Notes: generated by a model not told the origin, from the sequence alone. A stretch of DNA of 64,000 nt from Kibdelosporangium sp. MJ126-NF4 (GCF_000826545.1 NZ_CDME01000002.1:496001-560000), one strand, 5' to 3'; shown: positions 16,543 to 26,205, counted from the first letter of the stretch. Made by a program: numbers and translations.

Positions 16543-17691
16543 ATGAAGAAGCCCGAGGTGCTGATAGTCGGTGCCGGAATCGCCGGGCCCGCGCTCGCGT
16601 ACTGGCTCGCCCGGAATGGATACCGGCCGACCGTCGTCGAGCATGCCCGGCAGCTGCGCTCCGGTGGCAGCGCGATCGTCGTGAAGGGGCCCGCGATACC
16701 GGTCGCCGAGCGTATGGGCATCCTTCCGCAGTTGCGCGAGCTGGCCACCCGCAATCGGTCGCTGACCCTGCTCGACCCGGCAGGCAAACGAGTCCTGCGA
16801 CTTCCCTCCTCCCCGGGAGGGCCGCCGACGGTCGAGGTGACCCGGGCCGACCTGTCCGAGGTACTCCACCAGTCGGCGCGGGGCGATGCTGAGTTCGTGT
16901 TCGACGACACGGTCACCGCACTCGATCAGGACGAAGGCGGGGTCGACGTCGCCTTTCGACGGTCCGCGCCACGGCGTTTCGACTTGGTGGTCGGTACCGA
17001 TGGGATGCACTCCACCATCCGGCGTCTGGTGTTCGGGCCCGAGCGGCAGTTCGTGCGCGACCTGGGTCTGTACGGCGCGACCGTCCCGCTGGAACCCGAC
17101 GCCATCGACGACCCGAGTGAGCTGACGATGCTGACCGTGCCGAACCGGATGCTGGTCGTCCACCCCTCGCGCACCACGCCGCTCGCGATCTTCACCTTCC
17201 GAGCCGCACGGCCGGCGCCCCACGACCGCAAAAACATCGCTCTCCACAAGCAAACCGTGGCCGACACGTACGCCGACGTGCGGTGGCGGGCGCCGGAACT
17301 CGTGGCGGCGTACCTCGACCACCCAGCCCCGTTCTTCGACCCCCTGACGACCGTCCGGATGCCCTCGTGGTCCCGCGGACGGGTCGTACTGCTCGGGGAC
17401 GCGGCGGCGGCGACAGCCCTGCTGGGCGACGGGTCCAGCATGGCGATGGCAGGAGCGTATGCCCTCGCGGAAGAACTCGCCCACCACGGCGATCACGCCC
17501 GCGCCTTCGCCACCTACGAGTCGCGGCTCCGCCGCGAAGTGCGACCGCGGCAGCGGCGCGTCGGCCTGCTCTCCAGACTCATGATGCCCAGCACCCGACC
17601 AGGCCTCGTGGTACGCAACACGGTGGGCCGCGCGGTCGGTCGCACGAACCGGATCACCTCTCGCGAAACCGCAAACGGAAAGACCGTGTAG
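16543..17691 (+). CDS. FAD-dependent monooxygenase (PHBH/TetX-like fold)
   Basis: 382 aa from ATG 16543 behind GAGAGG. It shows the FAD ADP-binding motif VLIVGAGIAGPALAYWLARNGYRPTVVE (residues 5-32), the DG motif VGTDGMHSTIR (about 157) and the GD motif LLGDAAAATALLGDGSSMAMAGAYALAEEL (about 285). Such group A flavoprotein monooxygenases hydroxylate aromatics or inactivate antibiotics such as tetracyclines and rifamycins; the substrate here is not evident. Divergent from, and probably repressed by, the ArsR-type regulator; both operators lie 45-106 bp upstream of the start. Confidence 0.9.
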   Translation: MKKPEVLIVGAGIAGPALAYWLARNGYRPTVVEHARQLRSGGSAIVVKGPAIPVAERMGILPQLRELATRNRSLTLLDPAGKRVLRLPSSPGGPPTVEVTRADLSEVLHQSARGDAEFVFDDTVTALDQDEGGVDVAFRRSAPRRFDLVVGTDGMHSTIRRLVFGPERQFVRDLGLYGATVPLEPDAIDDPSELTMLTVPNRMLVVHPSRTTPLAIFTFRAARPAPHDRKNIALHKQTVADTYADVRWRAPELVAAYLDHPAPFFDPLTTVRMPSWSRGRVVLLGDAAAATALLGDGSSMAMAGAYALAEELAHHGDHARAFATYESRLRREVRPRQRRVGLLSRLMMPSTRPGLVVRNTVGRAVGRTNRITSRETANGKTV

Positions 17692-17829
17692 CAGCTGGAA
17701 CCCATGACGGATGCTCGATTGGCCTCGACCTCGCCGCGTGGATGAGCACCCGAACCAACCGGCTGCGAGGAGAAGATCACCTGATTAGCCTGGAGAACTG
17801 CGCGCACCACGGCACAGGGGACGGGGCCG

Positions 17830-20800
17830 ATGACTGAACGAGACCGCCAGGAATCCGCCGACCACGGCATGGGTGATCAACCATCCACACGGCACATCCG
17901 GAACGAGTTGGTTGTCGAGTCGGTGTCCACGTCCACGATCATTCAGGCGGGCACGATCGCTGGCGGCATCCATCACCACAGTGCGCCCCGCACACCGGCC
18001 GCCTGGCCGCACCAGGTCGGCGTTATCCCGCCCCGCGCCCTGTCGTTCCAGCACCGGACTGAGGTCGACCAGTTGCGGGCGGCGGTCGACAGCGGGGGTA
18101 CTGCGGTGCTCAGCCAGGTACTGACCGGGACCGGCGGGGTGGGCAAGACGCAGCTGGCTGCCGATTACGCCCGCACCATCTGGGATGGCGGCGGCGTCGA
18201 CCTACTGGTGTGGATCAGCGCGAGCAGCCGCTCAGCGATCACAACCGGCTACGCGCAGGCCGGTGTGGAGATCCTCGCCTCCGACCCCAGCGACCCTGAG
18301 CAGTCCGCGCGGGCGTTCCTGGCCTGGCTGGAGCCGAAGGCCGGCCAGAAGACGTGCCGGTGGCTGGTCGTACTGGACGACGTCGCGGATCCGGCCGACA
18401 TACGTGGCTGGTGGCCGCCCACCAGCCCGCGCGGCCGTGTACTGGTCACCACGCGCCGCCGCGAGTCTGCCTTGACCGGCGCTGGCCGACGCCTGGTCAC
18501 CGTTGGTCTGTTCACCCCTCAGGATGCCGCCGCCTATTTCACCGCCGTACTCGCCGCGCACGACCGCCACGAGCCCACCGACCAGATCAACAGCCTCGCT
18601 GCCGACCTGGGATACCTGCCCCTCGCCTTGGCTCAGGCCACCGCCTACATCATCGACACCAACGTCACCTGCGCCGACTACCGCCGCCTGCTGGCCGACC
18701 GGCTCAGGACACTGGCCGACCTGCTCCCCGAACCCAGCGCCCTGCCCGACGACCAAGCCGTCACGGTCGCGGCCACCTGGTCCCTCTCCATCGAACAGGC
18801 CGACCGGCTCCGTCCGGCGGGTCTGGCCCGCCCCATGCTCCAACTCGCCGCGATGCTTGACCCCAACGGCATCCCCGCCGATGTCCTGACCAGCCGACCC
18901 GCCCTCACCCACCTCACCCTCCACCGCACCCCCGACACCCAGCAACCGATCCCCGCGACAACCGAGGACGCTGCAGGCGCGTTGCAGGCCCTGCACCGGC
19001 TCAGCCTGGTCACCTACGCGCCAGGCCAGCTTGTTCAGGTCCACAGGCTGGTGCAGCGCAGTGTGCGCGAGCAGGTTCCGCCGGATCTGCTGGCCCGGAC
19101 CGTACGGGCGGCGGCCGACGCCCTGCTCCAGGTGTGGCCACAGACGGACCGTGACTTCGCCACCGGCCAGCGGTTCCGCGCCAACACCGAGACGCTGCGG
19201 TCCCATGACGAGCACCTGCTGTGGTCGGACCACGATGTGCACGAGGTCCTACTCCGGTTAGGTCAGAGCCTCGGCCGTGCGGGGTACTACCGGGCATCGG
19301 CTGACCACTACCGGCAGCTCGCGGCCACGTCCGCGGAAAAGTACGGCGCTGGCTACCGCCGCACCCTCGCCTGCCGTGGCAACTCCCTCGGTTTCCTGAA
19401 GTTCACCACAAGTCCCGCAGAGGCCGTGGCGGCGTACACGGAGCTGGCCGCGGATTACGTCCGCCTGGTCGGACAGGACGACTATCTCACCTTCAGAGCC
19501 CGCGGCGATCTTGCCGACGCTCGGGCCATGGGAGGCGACTTGGCCGGTGCGCTGGCCGACTACGAAGAACTGCTCATCGACCACCGTCGCGTCCGGGGCC
19601 CGCACCACCGCGACACTCTCGCGGTCCGCTCCTGGATCGCCTCCCTGTACAGCAGGACGGGAGACGCGCCGCGCGCCACGGCCCTGTATAAGGAGCTGCT
19701 CGACGACTGCCGGACGTACCTCGCGCCCCGCGACAACATGACCCTGGACATACACATGAAGCTCGCGGATCTGCAGGGTGACGCGGGCGACCCTGCCAAG
19801 GCCCGCGATCATTTCGGGGAGCTGCTGGACGAGCACTTGGCGGCGTTCGGCCGTGATGACCACCGCACCCTGGTGGTGCGGCACGAGCTGGCCCGCTGGC
19901 GTGCCGCCGCCGGAGATCCAGCCGGGGCCGCCGCCGAGCTGGCGGACATGATCGACGACGCCGTGCGGATCCTGGGCGCTCACCACATCGACGTCGCCAA
20001 CGCCCGTTTCTCCCTGGGGCTGCTGCGCAACCAGGCGGGAGACGCCACTGCGGCACCGGTCGGTATCGCCGAGTCGGCCCGCTTGCTGGAGCAGACATTC
20101 GGGCCTGACCACCCGTTGGTCATCGGCGCTCGCGGCCTGGTCCGGGTGTGGCAGCACGGCCTTGTGGAGAGCGATCCGGTCGCCGCAGCCGAGGCCCTCA
20201 AGGAGGTGATTGCCGCTCTACGCTCCGTCCAGGGTTCCGACCACACCGAGGTACTGGAGCTACGCCGTTTCCTCCTAGGCATCGAGGGCGTGATCGGCGA
20301 CCCGGGCCAGACAGCCGAGGCGTTCGCCGCGCTGCTCGCCGACTGCCGACGGGTCCTGGGCCCCGAGCATCCCCTCACCCTGGCTACCCGCACGGAGCTG
20401 GCCGACTGGCGCGGCGAGGCAGGCGACCACGCCAAGGCGGTCGCTGACCTCCGCGAACTGCAGGGAGACATGGACCGAGTACTGGGCCCGCACCATCCAG
20501 AGACCCTGCGCACCCGCACGCTGCTTGCCCAGAAGCTGCACGCGGCAGGCGACACGGCCGCGGCCCTCACGACATACGAGGACCTGATCACCGTGCACGG
20601 CCACGTGCTGGGCCTGGACCACCCGGACACCATCGAGCTGCGCAGTGCCCTTGCCGATTGCCGCGCCGACGACGCGGAGGCGGACACGATGATCCCGGTC
20701 TATCAACAGCTGATCGCGGACTATGCGCGCGTCCTCGGCCCCGACCATCCCCGTACACTCGATATGCGCGCCCGCCTGCTCAACTGCCGGGCGGAGGCGG

Positions 20801-21270
20801 GCGACCCAGCCGGGGCGGCCGAGGAGTGTCGCGAACTGCTCCGCGACTACCAGCGGACGGTGCCGCCTGACCATGTCGAGACCCTTGCCGTCCGCGCCAC
20901 CTACGCCAAGCTGCTCGCGGACAGCGAAGACTTCGCCGGGTCTGCCACCGCGTACGAAGACCTGCTGCCGGTGGCCCTGCGGATCGTGGGCCCCGACCAC
21001 CTCCTCTCGCTGATGGGCCGCGGCTGCCTGGCCGAGGCGCGGACCCGGCGCGACCGCACCCCGGCCGACGGCCTTGTCGCCTTCGCGGCACTCTTCGACG
21101 ACTGCCTGCGCGTCCTGGGCCCCGGCCACTACGTCACCGAGGCCACCCGAGCCTTCCGGGACGCCCTGCGCCACAGTGGCTCGGCACTCCCGTCCACCAC
21201 GTACGACAAGCTGCTGGACCAGTACGGGAAAGCCGAGCGCTCCGGTCGCGCGATGCCCACCGCCGGGTGA
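17830..21270 (+). CDS. STAND NTPase with NB-ARC domain and about 15 TPR units
   Basis: 1146 aa. The N-terminus has the segment STIIQAGTIAGGIHHH that often precedes actinomycete NB-ARC domains. The NTPase follows: Walker A L-T-G-T-G-G-V-G-K-T (about 98-107), Walker B WLVVLDDV (about 178), and a GLPL-like LGYLPLALAQA (about 262). From about residue 490 to the end there are about 15 units of ~46 residues built on R-V-L-G-P-D-H-P-x-T-L-x-x-R-x-x-L-A plus an AGD turn, i.e. TPR_12-like hairpins. No effector domain (TIR, protease, nuclease) is seen. STAND proteins act as signalling scaffolds or immune sensors; which applies here is not known. Monocistronic. Confidence 0.9.
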   Translation: MTERDRQESADHGMGDQPSTRHIRNELVVESVSTSTIIQAGTIAGGIHHHSAPRTPAAWPHQVGVIPPRALSFQHRTEVDQLRAAVDSGGTAVLSQVLTGTGGVGKTQLAADYARTIWDGGGVDLLVWISASSRSAITTGYAQAGVEILASDPSDPEQSARAFLAWLEPKAGQKTCRWLVVLDDVADPADIRGWWPPTSPRGRVLVTTRRRESALTGAGRRLVTVGLFTPQDAAAYFTAVLAAHDRHEPTDQINSLAADLGYLPLALAQATAYIIDTNVTCADYRRLLADRLRTLADLLPEPSALPDDQAVTVAATWSLSIEQADRLRPAGLARPMLQLAAMLDPNGIPADVLTSRPALTHLTLHRTPDTQQPIPATTEDAAGALQALHRLSLVTYAPGQLVQVHRLVQRSVREQVPPDLLARTVRAAADALLQVWPQTDRDFATGQRFRANTETLRSHDEHLLWSDHDVHEVLLRLGQSLGRAGYYRASADHYRQLAATSAEKYGAGYRRTLACRGNSLGFLKFTTSPAEAVAAYTELAADYVRLVGQDDYLTFRARGDLADARAMGGDLAGALADYEELLIDHRRVRGPHHRDTLAVRSWIASLYSRTGDAPRATALYKELLDDCRTYLAPRDNMTLDIHMKLADLQGDAGDPAKARDHFGELLDEHLAAFGRDDHRTLVVRHELARWRAAAGDPAGAAAELADMIDDAVRILGAHHIDVANARFSLGLLRNQAGDATAAPVGIAESARLLEQTFGPDHPLVIGARGLVRVWQHGLVESDPVAAAEALKEVIAALRSVQGSDHTEVLELRRFLLGIEGVIGDPGQTAEAFAALLADCRRVLGPEHPLTLATRTELADWRGEAGDHAKAVADLRELQGDMDRVLGPHHPETLRTRTLLAQKLHAAGDTAAALTTYEDLITVHGHVLGLDHPDTIELRSALADCRADDAEADTMIPVYQQLIADYARVLGPDHPRTLDMRARLLNCRAEAGDPAGAAEECRELLRDYQRTVPPDHVETLAVRATYAKLLADSEDFAGSATAYEDLLPVALRIVGPDHLLSLMGRGCLAEARTRRDRTPADGLVAFAALFDDCLRVLGPGHYVTEATRAFRDALRHSGSALPSTTYDKLLDQYGKAERSGRAMPTAG

Positions 21271-21290
21271 TCTCGCCCGCGGCCGATCGT

Positions 21291-22208
21291 TCAGCGCTGA
21301 CTCGGACGGACTGAAAAGGTTGGAATATCAGCTGAGTGCTTGAATCTCGGTCGCGGGCTTCTCCTGGCTGGCCCCCACGACGCCAGCAGGGCCAGACCGT
21401 CCGCGGTCGCCGTGTCGGCGGGCGCGGTGTAGACGTTCAGGAGCAGGCCGGGGTCGGCAGGCAGATCCATCGACTCGACGTCCAGGTCGAGCCGGCCCAC
21501 TACCGGATGGTGCACGCGCTTGCGTCCGGAGCGGTGGAGCCGAACGTCCTGAGATGCCCACCGCTGCCGAAACAGTTCACTGCGTGTTGACAACTCACCG
21601 ACCAGGGCGATCAGCTCCTCGTCGCGCGGATTGCGGCCGGCTTCCATGCGTAGCTTCGCGGCCACATCGCAGGTGATTCGGTCATAGTCGACGAAGAACG
21701 TTTTTGCCGCCTCGGGATCCAGATACACGAACCGCGCGGTGTTCGCCGGTCGTCGCGTGTCGGCCAGCACCGGTGAATACAGTGCGCGGGCAAGGTGATT
21801 CATGGCCAGCACGTCATAACGGCTGTTGCAAATCCACGCCGGGGCATCGGTGATTGCGTCGAGCACCCGCTGAAGCGCCGGACGCACCGTCGCGGCGGGC
21901 CGTCGGCGGCGTGGACCGCTGGGCGTCCTGGACTGCCGCGCAAGGTGGAACAGGTGATCGCGCTCGGCCTCGTCAAGTTGCAAGGCAGAGGCCAACGCGT
22001 CGAGCACCCCGTCGGAGGCGCCGGAGAGGCTGCCGCGCTCCATACGCACGTAGTAGTCGACCGATACCCCCGCTAGTAGAGCCACCTCTTCGCGACGCAG
22101 ACCTTTGACCCGGCGGTTGCCGCCGTAGGCGGGCAGCCCGGCCCGCTCGGGCGCGATCCGCGCGCGACGCGAGCTCAGGAACTCCTTGATCTCAGTGCGC
22201 AGATCCAT
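21291..22208 (-). CDS. MmyB-type helix-turn-helix transcriptional regulator, C-terminus probably frameshifted
   Basis: 305 aa from ATG 22208 behind GAAGGGGTG. N-terminal XRE HTH (RVKGLRREEVALLAGVSVDYYVRMERG, about 33-60) and the MmyB-like ligand-binding domain (AWICNSRYDVLAMNHLARALY, RFVYLDPEA). The family normally ends soon after LLASW; here LLASW is followed by an Arg/Pro-rich tail, while a neighbouring frame reads ASQEKPATEIQALS-stop at 21328. A small indel at the G5 run near 21375 would explain this. It lies downstream of, and in the same direction as, the SDR gene, which it may control. Confidence 0.83.
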   Translation of the reverse strand: MDLRTEIKEFLSSRRARIAPERAGLPAYGGNRRVKGLRREEVALLAGVSVDYYVRMERGSLSGASDGVLDALASALQLDEAERDHLFHLARQSRTPSGPRRRRPAATVRPALQRVLDAITDAPAWICNSRYDVLAMNHLARALYSPVLADTRRPANTARFVYLDPEAAKTFFVDYDRITCDVAAKLRMEAGRNPRDEELIALVGELSTRSELFRQRWASQDVRLHRSGRKRVHHPVVGRLDLDVESMDLPADPGLLLNVYTAPADTATADGLALLASWGPARRSPRPRFKHSADIPTFSVRPSQR

Positions 22209-22336
22209 CGTGGACACCCCTTCACCATAGGCCCTGCCCGCAGGCGAAGGGAGGTACTGCTGGTACCCCCGTTGAGACCCGACTTGGAGGTATTCGCGAG
22301 GGCCCATCGGCCGCTGGGAAAGCCTCGCGCCGACGC

Positions 22337-23140
22337 CTAGGTGCCCGATGCGGTCGTGGCGGTTCCGCCGTCGACCGGGACGATGGTGCCCGTCAGGTAA
22401 GACCCGGCCCGGCTGGCGAGGAAGACGGCGACACCTGCCATGTCGTCGTCGCGGCCGAGCCGACGCAGAGGGGCCTTCGCCGCGATCGTGTCGCCGATGG
22501 CATCGATCGTGGCCGCCATCATCTGCGACGGGAACACTCCTGGGGCTACCGCATTCACCGTGACGTGCTGTGGGCCCAGTTCCCTGGCAAGCACCCTGGT
22601 GAGTTGATGGAGCGCTGCTTTGCTGCTGGCGTACGAGTAGTTGGGCGCCGCGGCGACGTGGATGGCGGCGATACTGCCGATGTTGATGATCCGTGCGGGA
22701 TCATCGGCGGTGCCCGCCCTGCGCAGTGTCGGCAGCAGCGCCTGCACCAGCCAGAACGGCGACTTGAGGTTGAGGTCGATCACTGCGTCCCATGCCTCGG
22801 CCGGGAACGTCTCCAGCGGCTCGCGCCACATCGCTCCCGCGTTGTTGACGAGGATGTCCAGGCGTTCCGAGTCGGCCTTGACCAGATCAGCGAGGCGCTG
22901 ACACTCGTCGTACCTGGACAGGTCGGCGGGGATTGCTTGAACGTCGCCGAATTCGGACAGCAGACGCTGTGCCTCCGCGCACGCGTCTGCCTTGCGTGAG
23001 CTGACGACGACACGAGCGCCCGCCTGCAGGAGACCGCGCGCGATCATCATCCCGATGCCCCTGGTGCCGCCAGTGACGAGTGCGTACTTCCCACTCAGAT
23101 CGAAAAGGTCTGAGTGAGTGGTGAACTGGTTGTCCGCCAT
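22337..23140 (-). CDS. SDR family oxidoreductase
   Basis: 267 aa from ATG 23140. Classical short-chain dehydrogenase: cofactor motif TGGTRGIG (23-30), NNAG (99-102), catalytic S156, Y170 and K174 (Y-A-S-S-K), and PGVFPS near 199. Dinucleotide preference is probably NADP(H) because of R48/K50 after strand 2 (VVVSSRK). It resembles 3-oxoacyl-ACP reductase-like and gluconate dehydrogenase-like SDRs; substrate unknown. Pairs with the downstream MmyB-type regulator. Confidence 0.9.
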   Translation of the reverse strand: MADNQFTTHSDLFDLSGKYALVTGGTRGIGMMIARGLLQAGARVVVSSRKADACAEAQRLLSEFGDVQAIPADLSRYDECQRLADLVKADSERLDILVNNAGAMWREPLETFPAEAWDAVIDLNLKSPFWLVQALLPTLRRAGTADDPARIINIGSIAAIHVAAAPNYSYASSKAALHQLTRVLARELGPQHVTVNAVAPGVFPSQMMAATIDAIGDTIAAKAPLRRLGRDDDMAGVAVFLASRAGSYLTGTIVPVDGGTATTASGT

Positions 23141-23412
23141 TGGTCTTCGTCCGTTCTCCGTGTAACTGGAAGCCGACTCAAACAGGTTGACAGGCGTCCT
23201 GGACGTCTGGGAGACCCTGGCGATACAGGTATTGTGAGAGCCTCCCTTCTGGACGATCGGAACGGAGGTATTGCGGTCTCGGGCCTGCATTGCGGCTTTC
23301 GCGGCGACGTGGATCCCATCGCGAGGAACGCCCTCGGAGGCCCGAACGAGTTCGTCGAATGCGGGCGCGGACGAAACCCCGGAGCCGGTCTGGCAGGGGC
23401 AGGTGCCGACGC

Positions 23413-23997
23413 TCAGCGTGGGCTGTTCCGGCTCCGGTAGGCCGCGACGCTGGCCCGGTGTGCGCAGGTTCGGGTGCAGTACTGCTTCGAGCCGTTGCGC
23501 GAGAGGTCCACGAAAGTGGCCCGGCAGGTCGGCCCGGCACATACGCCGAGGCGAGCGGGACCGAGCGTGGCGATCACGGAGGCCAGTGCGCTGAGCGTGG
23601 TCGCGGCAAGGTGCGCCGAGCAGCGGTCGGTGTCGGAGGTCACCTCGGTCCACCAGCGGTCGTCCTCGTGGCGCAGCACCGGGGTGGCGCGGCTGCGACG
23701 CAGACCCTCGTTGATCAGAGCCGCAGCGTCGACCGCGTCCGCGTCAGCCCGTTCGAGCACCGCTCGCACCGTCTCGCGCAACGCGCGGACTTCCGCCAGG
23801 TCGGCGCGGGTGAGATGCCGCGGACCGGTCTCTTGGTTCGCGGCCGGACTCGGAGGCTCAGCCGCGGGATGGTCGTCAAGGAAGTCCCGGAGTTGCTCCA
23901 CGGTCTCGAGCGCGTCCTCTCCCTTGATCGGCCGCAAGGTGTTGGCCAGGTCGACGGCCGTCTGGACCGCCAATGGACTGTGATACGCATCAAGCAT
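23413..23997 (-). CDS. CGNR zinc finger / ABATE domain regulator
   Basis: 194 aa from ATG 23997, preferred over upstream codons because GGTGAGGAG lies 9 nt before it. ABATE domain (YHSPLAVQTAVDLANTLR onward) followed by a C-terminal zinc finger: CAGPTC, then RNGSKQYCTRTCAHRASVAAYR. These proteins are putative stress-type transcription regulators often divergent from a transporter gene. Here a truncated MFS gene diverges and the interval carries an 8-bp-arm inverted repeat. Confidence 0.85.
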   Translation of the reverse strand: MLDAYHSPLAVQTAVDLANTLRPIKGEDALETVEQLRDFLDDHPAAEPPSPAANQETGPRHLTRADLAEVRALRETVRAVLERADADAVDAAALINEGLRRSRATPVLRHEDDRWWTEVTSDTDRCSAHLAATTLSALASVIATLGPARLGVCAGPTCRATFVDLSRNGSKQYCTRTCAHRASVAAYRSRNSPR

Positions 23998-24024
23998 TTG
24001 GCGTGTCTCCTCACCGTTCCATAG

Positions 24025-24056
24025 TGTGACACCCATAGTAGCTTTCACGTGTCACA
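24025..24056. promoter_or_regulatory. inverted repeat TGTGACAC-N16-GTGTCACA
   Basis: Perfect 8-bp arms separated by 16 nt (24025-24032 and 24049-24056) in the interval between the CGNR regulator (start 23997) and the MFS relic (start 24082). Likely operator for the CGNR protein or a shared promoter element. Confidence 0.55.
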
Positions 24057-24081
24057 TAACGTACCCAGGGAGGAGGCGACG

Positions 24082-24513
24082 ATGCCGCAGACGATCCCCG
24101 CCGTAGGAGCCCCCGGTGGGGGATCGGACCACGCCCCGGACGGGCGTCGGCTGGGGCTGACTTTGGGGATGCTGGTGCTGCCGATGTACGTGGCACTGGG
24201 AGCGCCGTCGGTGGCCCTGCCGGCCATCGGCCGCGCACTCGCGGTGCCGTTCGGGGCCACCGCATGGATCCTCGCCGCGTGGTCGCTGACCTCCGCGATC
24301 GCGATGCCGGTCGCGGGTCGGCTGCTGGTCCGCTGGAGCCCCTTCCAGGTCCTCGTCGCCGGGGCGGGCGTGACCGTGATCGCCGTCTTCGCCGCGGCCA
24401 CCGCTTGGCCGGACTCGTCCTCAGCCTTACCGCCGACCGCCGCCCCGAACCCGACGCCACGCGTGGGAGCCCGCGATGACGGTCCACCTGTATCTGATCC
24501 GATAACGCCTTGA
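24082..24513 (+). pseudogene. MFS transporter, truncated after about three membrane helices
   Basis: 143 codons from ATG 24082 behind a strong GGGAGGAGG site. The start resembles DHA-type MFS permeases (LGLTLGMLVLPMYVALGAPSVALP, ATAWILAAWSLTSAIAMPVAGRLL, VLVAGAGVTVIAVFAAATAW) and then becomes a Pro-rich non-membrane tail. More than nine helices are missing, so it cannot be a functional permease. The intact promoter region and CGNR regulator suggest recent decay; the epoxide hydrolase begins 18 bp after the stop and may use this transcript. Confidence 0.75.
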
Positions 24514-24531
24514 CCAGTAAGGAGCCTTGCC

Positions 24532-25653
24532 ATGTCCGGCGAGCCATTCGAGGTCGGCATCACCGAAGCCGAGATCGCGGACCTGCGTGAACGGTTGCGA
24601 CGGACGCGATGGCCCGAGCCTGAGCCGGTGGACGACTGGTCGCAGGGTTTGCCGCTGGCTTACGCGCAGGAGCTCTGCCGCAGCTGGGCCGAGGACTACG
24701 ACTTCGGGTTCGCCGAGCGGCTGAACGCCTTCCCGCAGTACCGCGACACGATCGACGGGCTGGGCATCCACCTCCTGCACGTCCGATCGCCGGAGCCGGA
24801 CGCGTTCCCGCTCGTGCTCACGCACGGGTGGCCGGGTTCGGTGCTCGAGTTCCTGGAGGTCCTCGGCCCGCTGACCGACCCGCGCGCGCACGGCGGGGAC
24901 CCGGCGGACGCGTTCCACGTGGTCGCGCCGTCGTTGCCCGGGTACGGCTGGAGTGACAAGCCGTCGACGACCGGGTGGGGCATCACTCGCACCGCGCGCG
25001 CCTGGGACACGTTGATGGTCTCGCTGGGCTACGAACGGTACGGCGCGCAGGGCGGTGACTGGGGCTCGGCGGTGTCCGGCGCGCTGGGCGAGGTGGCGCC
25101 CGAGCGCGTCGCCGGCGTGCACCTGAACCTGGGATCCGTTGCGGCGGGCACGTTCGACGACCCGACACCAGCGGAGCTGGCGAACCTCAAGGCCGAGAAG
25201 GAGTTCCAGCGCACCGGCCGGGGCTACTCGGCAATCCAGTCGACCCGGCCGCAGACACTCGGCTACGGCCTCACCGACTCCCCGGCGGGCCAGGCCACCT
25301 GGATCGCCGAGAAGTTCTGGGCCTGGACGGACAACAACGGCCATCCCGAGGACGCGTTGTCGCGGCAGACGATCCTCGACGAGATCTCGGTCTATTGGTT
25401 CACCGCGTCGGCCACGTCGTCGGCGCGCCTGTACTGGGAGAGCTTCGCCAACTTCCGGGACAAGGTCACCGCGCCATCCGGGCTGTCGGTCTACCCACGT
25501 GACATAACCCGCCCGTCGCGGCGGGAGGCCGAGCTGCGGTTCACCGACCTGCGCTGGTTCGAGGAACTGCCGCATGGTGGCCACTTCGCCGCACTGGAGC
25601 AGCCGAAGTCGCTGGTCAAGCAGGTGCGCGGGTTCTTCCGTCTGGTCCGCTGA
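24532..25653 (+). CDS. epoxide hydrolase family protein (alpha/beta hydrolase with EHN domain)
   Basis: 373 aa, start ATG 24532 behind AAGGAG. The N-terminal EHN domain (about 3-110, FEVGITEAEIADLRERLRRTRWP) is typical of microsomal-type epoxide hydrolases. Oxyanion motif HGWPGS (98-103 region), nucleophile Asp in G-G-D-W-G (about D176) and catalytic His in G-G-H-F-A (about H351) are all present, as are candidate lid tyrosines. The reaction is water addition to an epoxide through an alkyl-enzyme ester. Usual length for the family. Substrate unknown. Confidence 0.92.
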   Translation: MSGEPFEVGITEAEIADLRERLRRTRWPEPEPVDDWSQGLPLAYAQELCRSWAEDYDFGFAERLNAFPQYRDTIDGLGIHLLHVRSPEPDAFPLVLTHGWPGSVLEFLEVLGPLTDPRAHGGDPADAFHVVAPSLPGYGWSDKPSTTGWGITRTARAWDTLMVSLGYERYGAQGGDWGSAVSGALGEVAPERVAGVHLNLGSVAAGTFDDPTPAELANLKAEKEFQRTGRGYSAIQSTRPQTLGYGLTDSPAGQATWIAEKFWAWTDNNGHPEDALSRQTILDEISVYWFTASATSSARLYWESFANFRDKVTAPSGLSVYPRDITRPSRREAELRFTDLRWFEELPHGGHFAALEQPKSLVKQVRGFFRLVR

Positions 25654-25821
25654 CTGTCCGTGCCATCCCGTCCGCCCCCGGGTTACCGGCAATCACGTTG
25701 TGGGGCGGTGCAATGGGCGAATGTTGTCCGGGCGACGTTCGCGCAGCGCCACGATCACTGCGTGCGTGGACCCGCATGCTCGAGGTCGACTGCGGAGAGC
25801 CGTTGAGGGCTGCTCGACGGC

Positions 25822-26115
25822 TCATGTACAGGGGCCTTCGGTGATGAACCGGCGCAGGCCGCGGGCGAACGTCTGGGCTTCGCCTGGCGGCCAGGTAGTG
25901 AGGCTTGCGGTGATGTGAGCGGCCAGACGGCGGCGTAGCTCGTCCACCGCGCGTTCACCGTGCTCGGTGAGGACCAGCAGGGTCGCTCGCCGGTCGAGGG
26001 GGTCGGGTTCGCGGCGGAGCAGCCCGGCCTGTTCCAGTCTGGAGGCGCGGCGGGTGACGCCGGAGCGATCGAGACCCACCTCTGAGGCCAGGTCGGCTGC
26101 GCTTCGTGACCGGTC
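25822..26115 (-). pseudogene. 5'-truncated MarR family regulator
   Basis: The frame reads ADLASEVGLDRSGVTRRASRLEQAGLLRREPDPLDRRATLLVLTEHG, the recognition helix and wing of a MarR protein, down to a normal C-terminus. Upstream it meets an in-frame TAG at 26118-26116, and the first ~50 residues (helices 1-2) are absent. A GTG at 26079 would give an 85-aa peptide lacking the first part of the HTH. Its missing 5' end abuts the TetR gene promoter region. Confidence 0.7.
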
Positions 26116-26205
26116 CTACATGGCGAGAGCTCATTGACAAGGCTGCGTCAGAATGAGACCGGATCATCGCCCGTCCCAGGCGGCGCGAGCAGGAGGGACA
26201 CCAGA

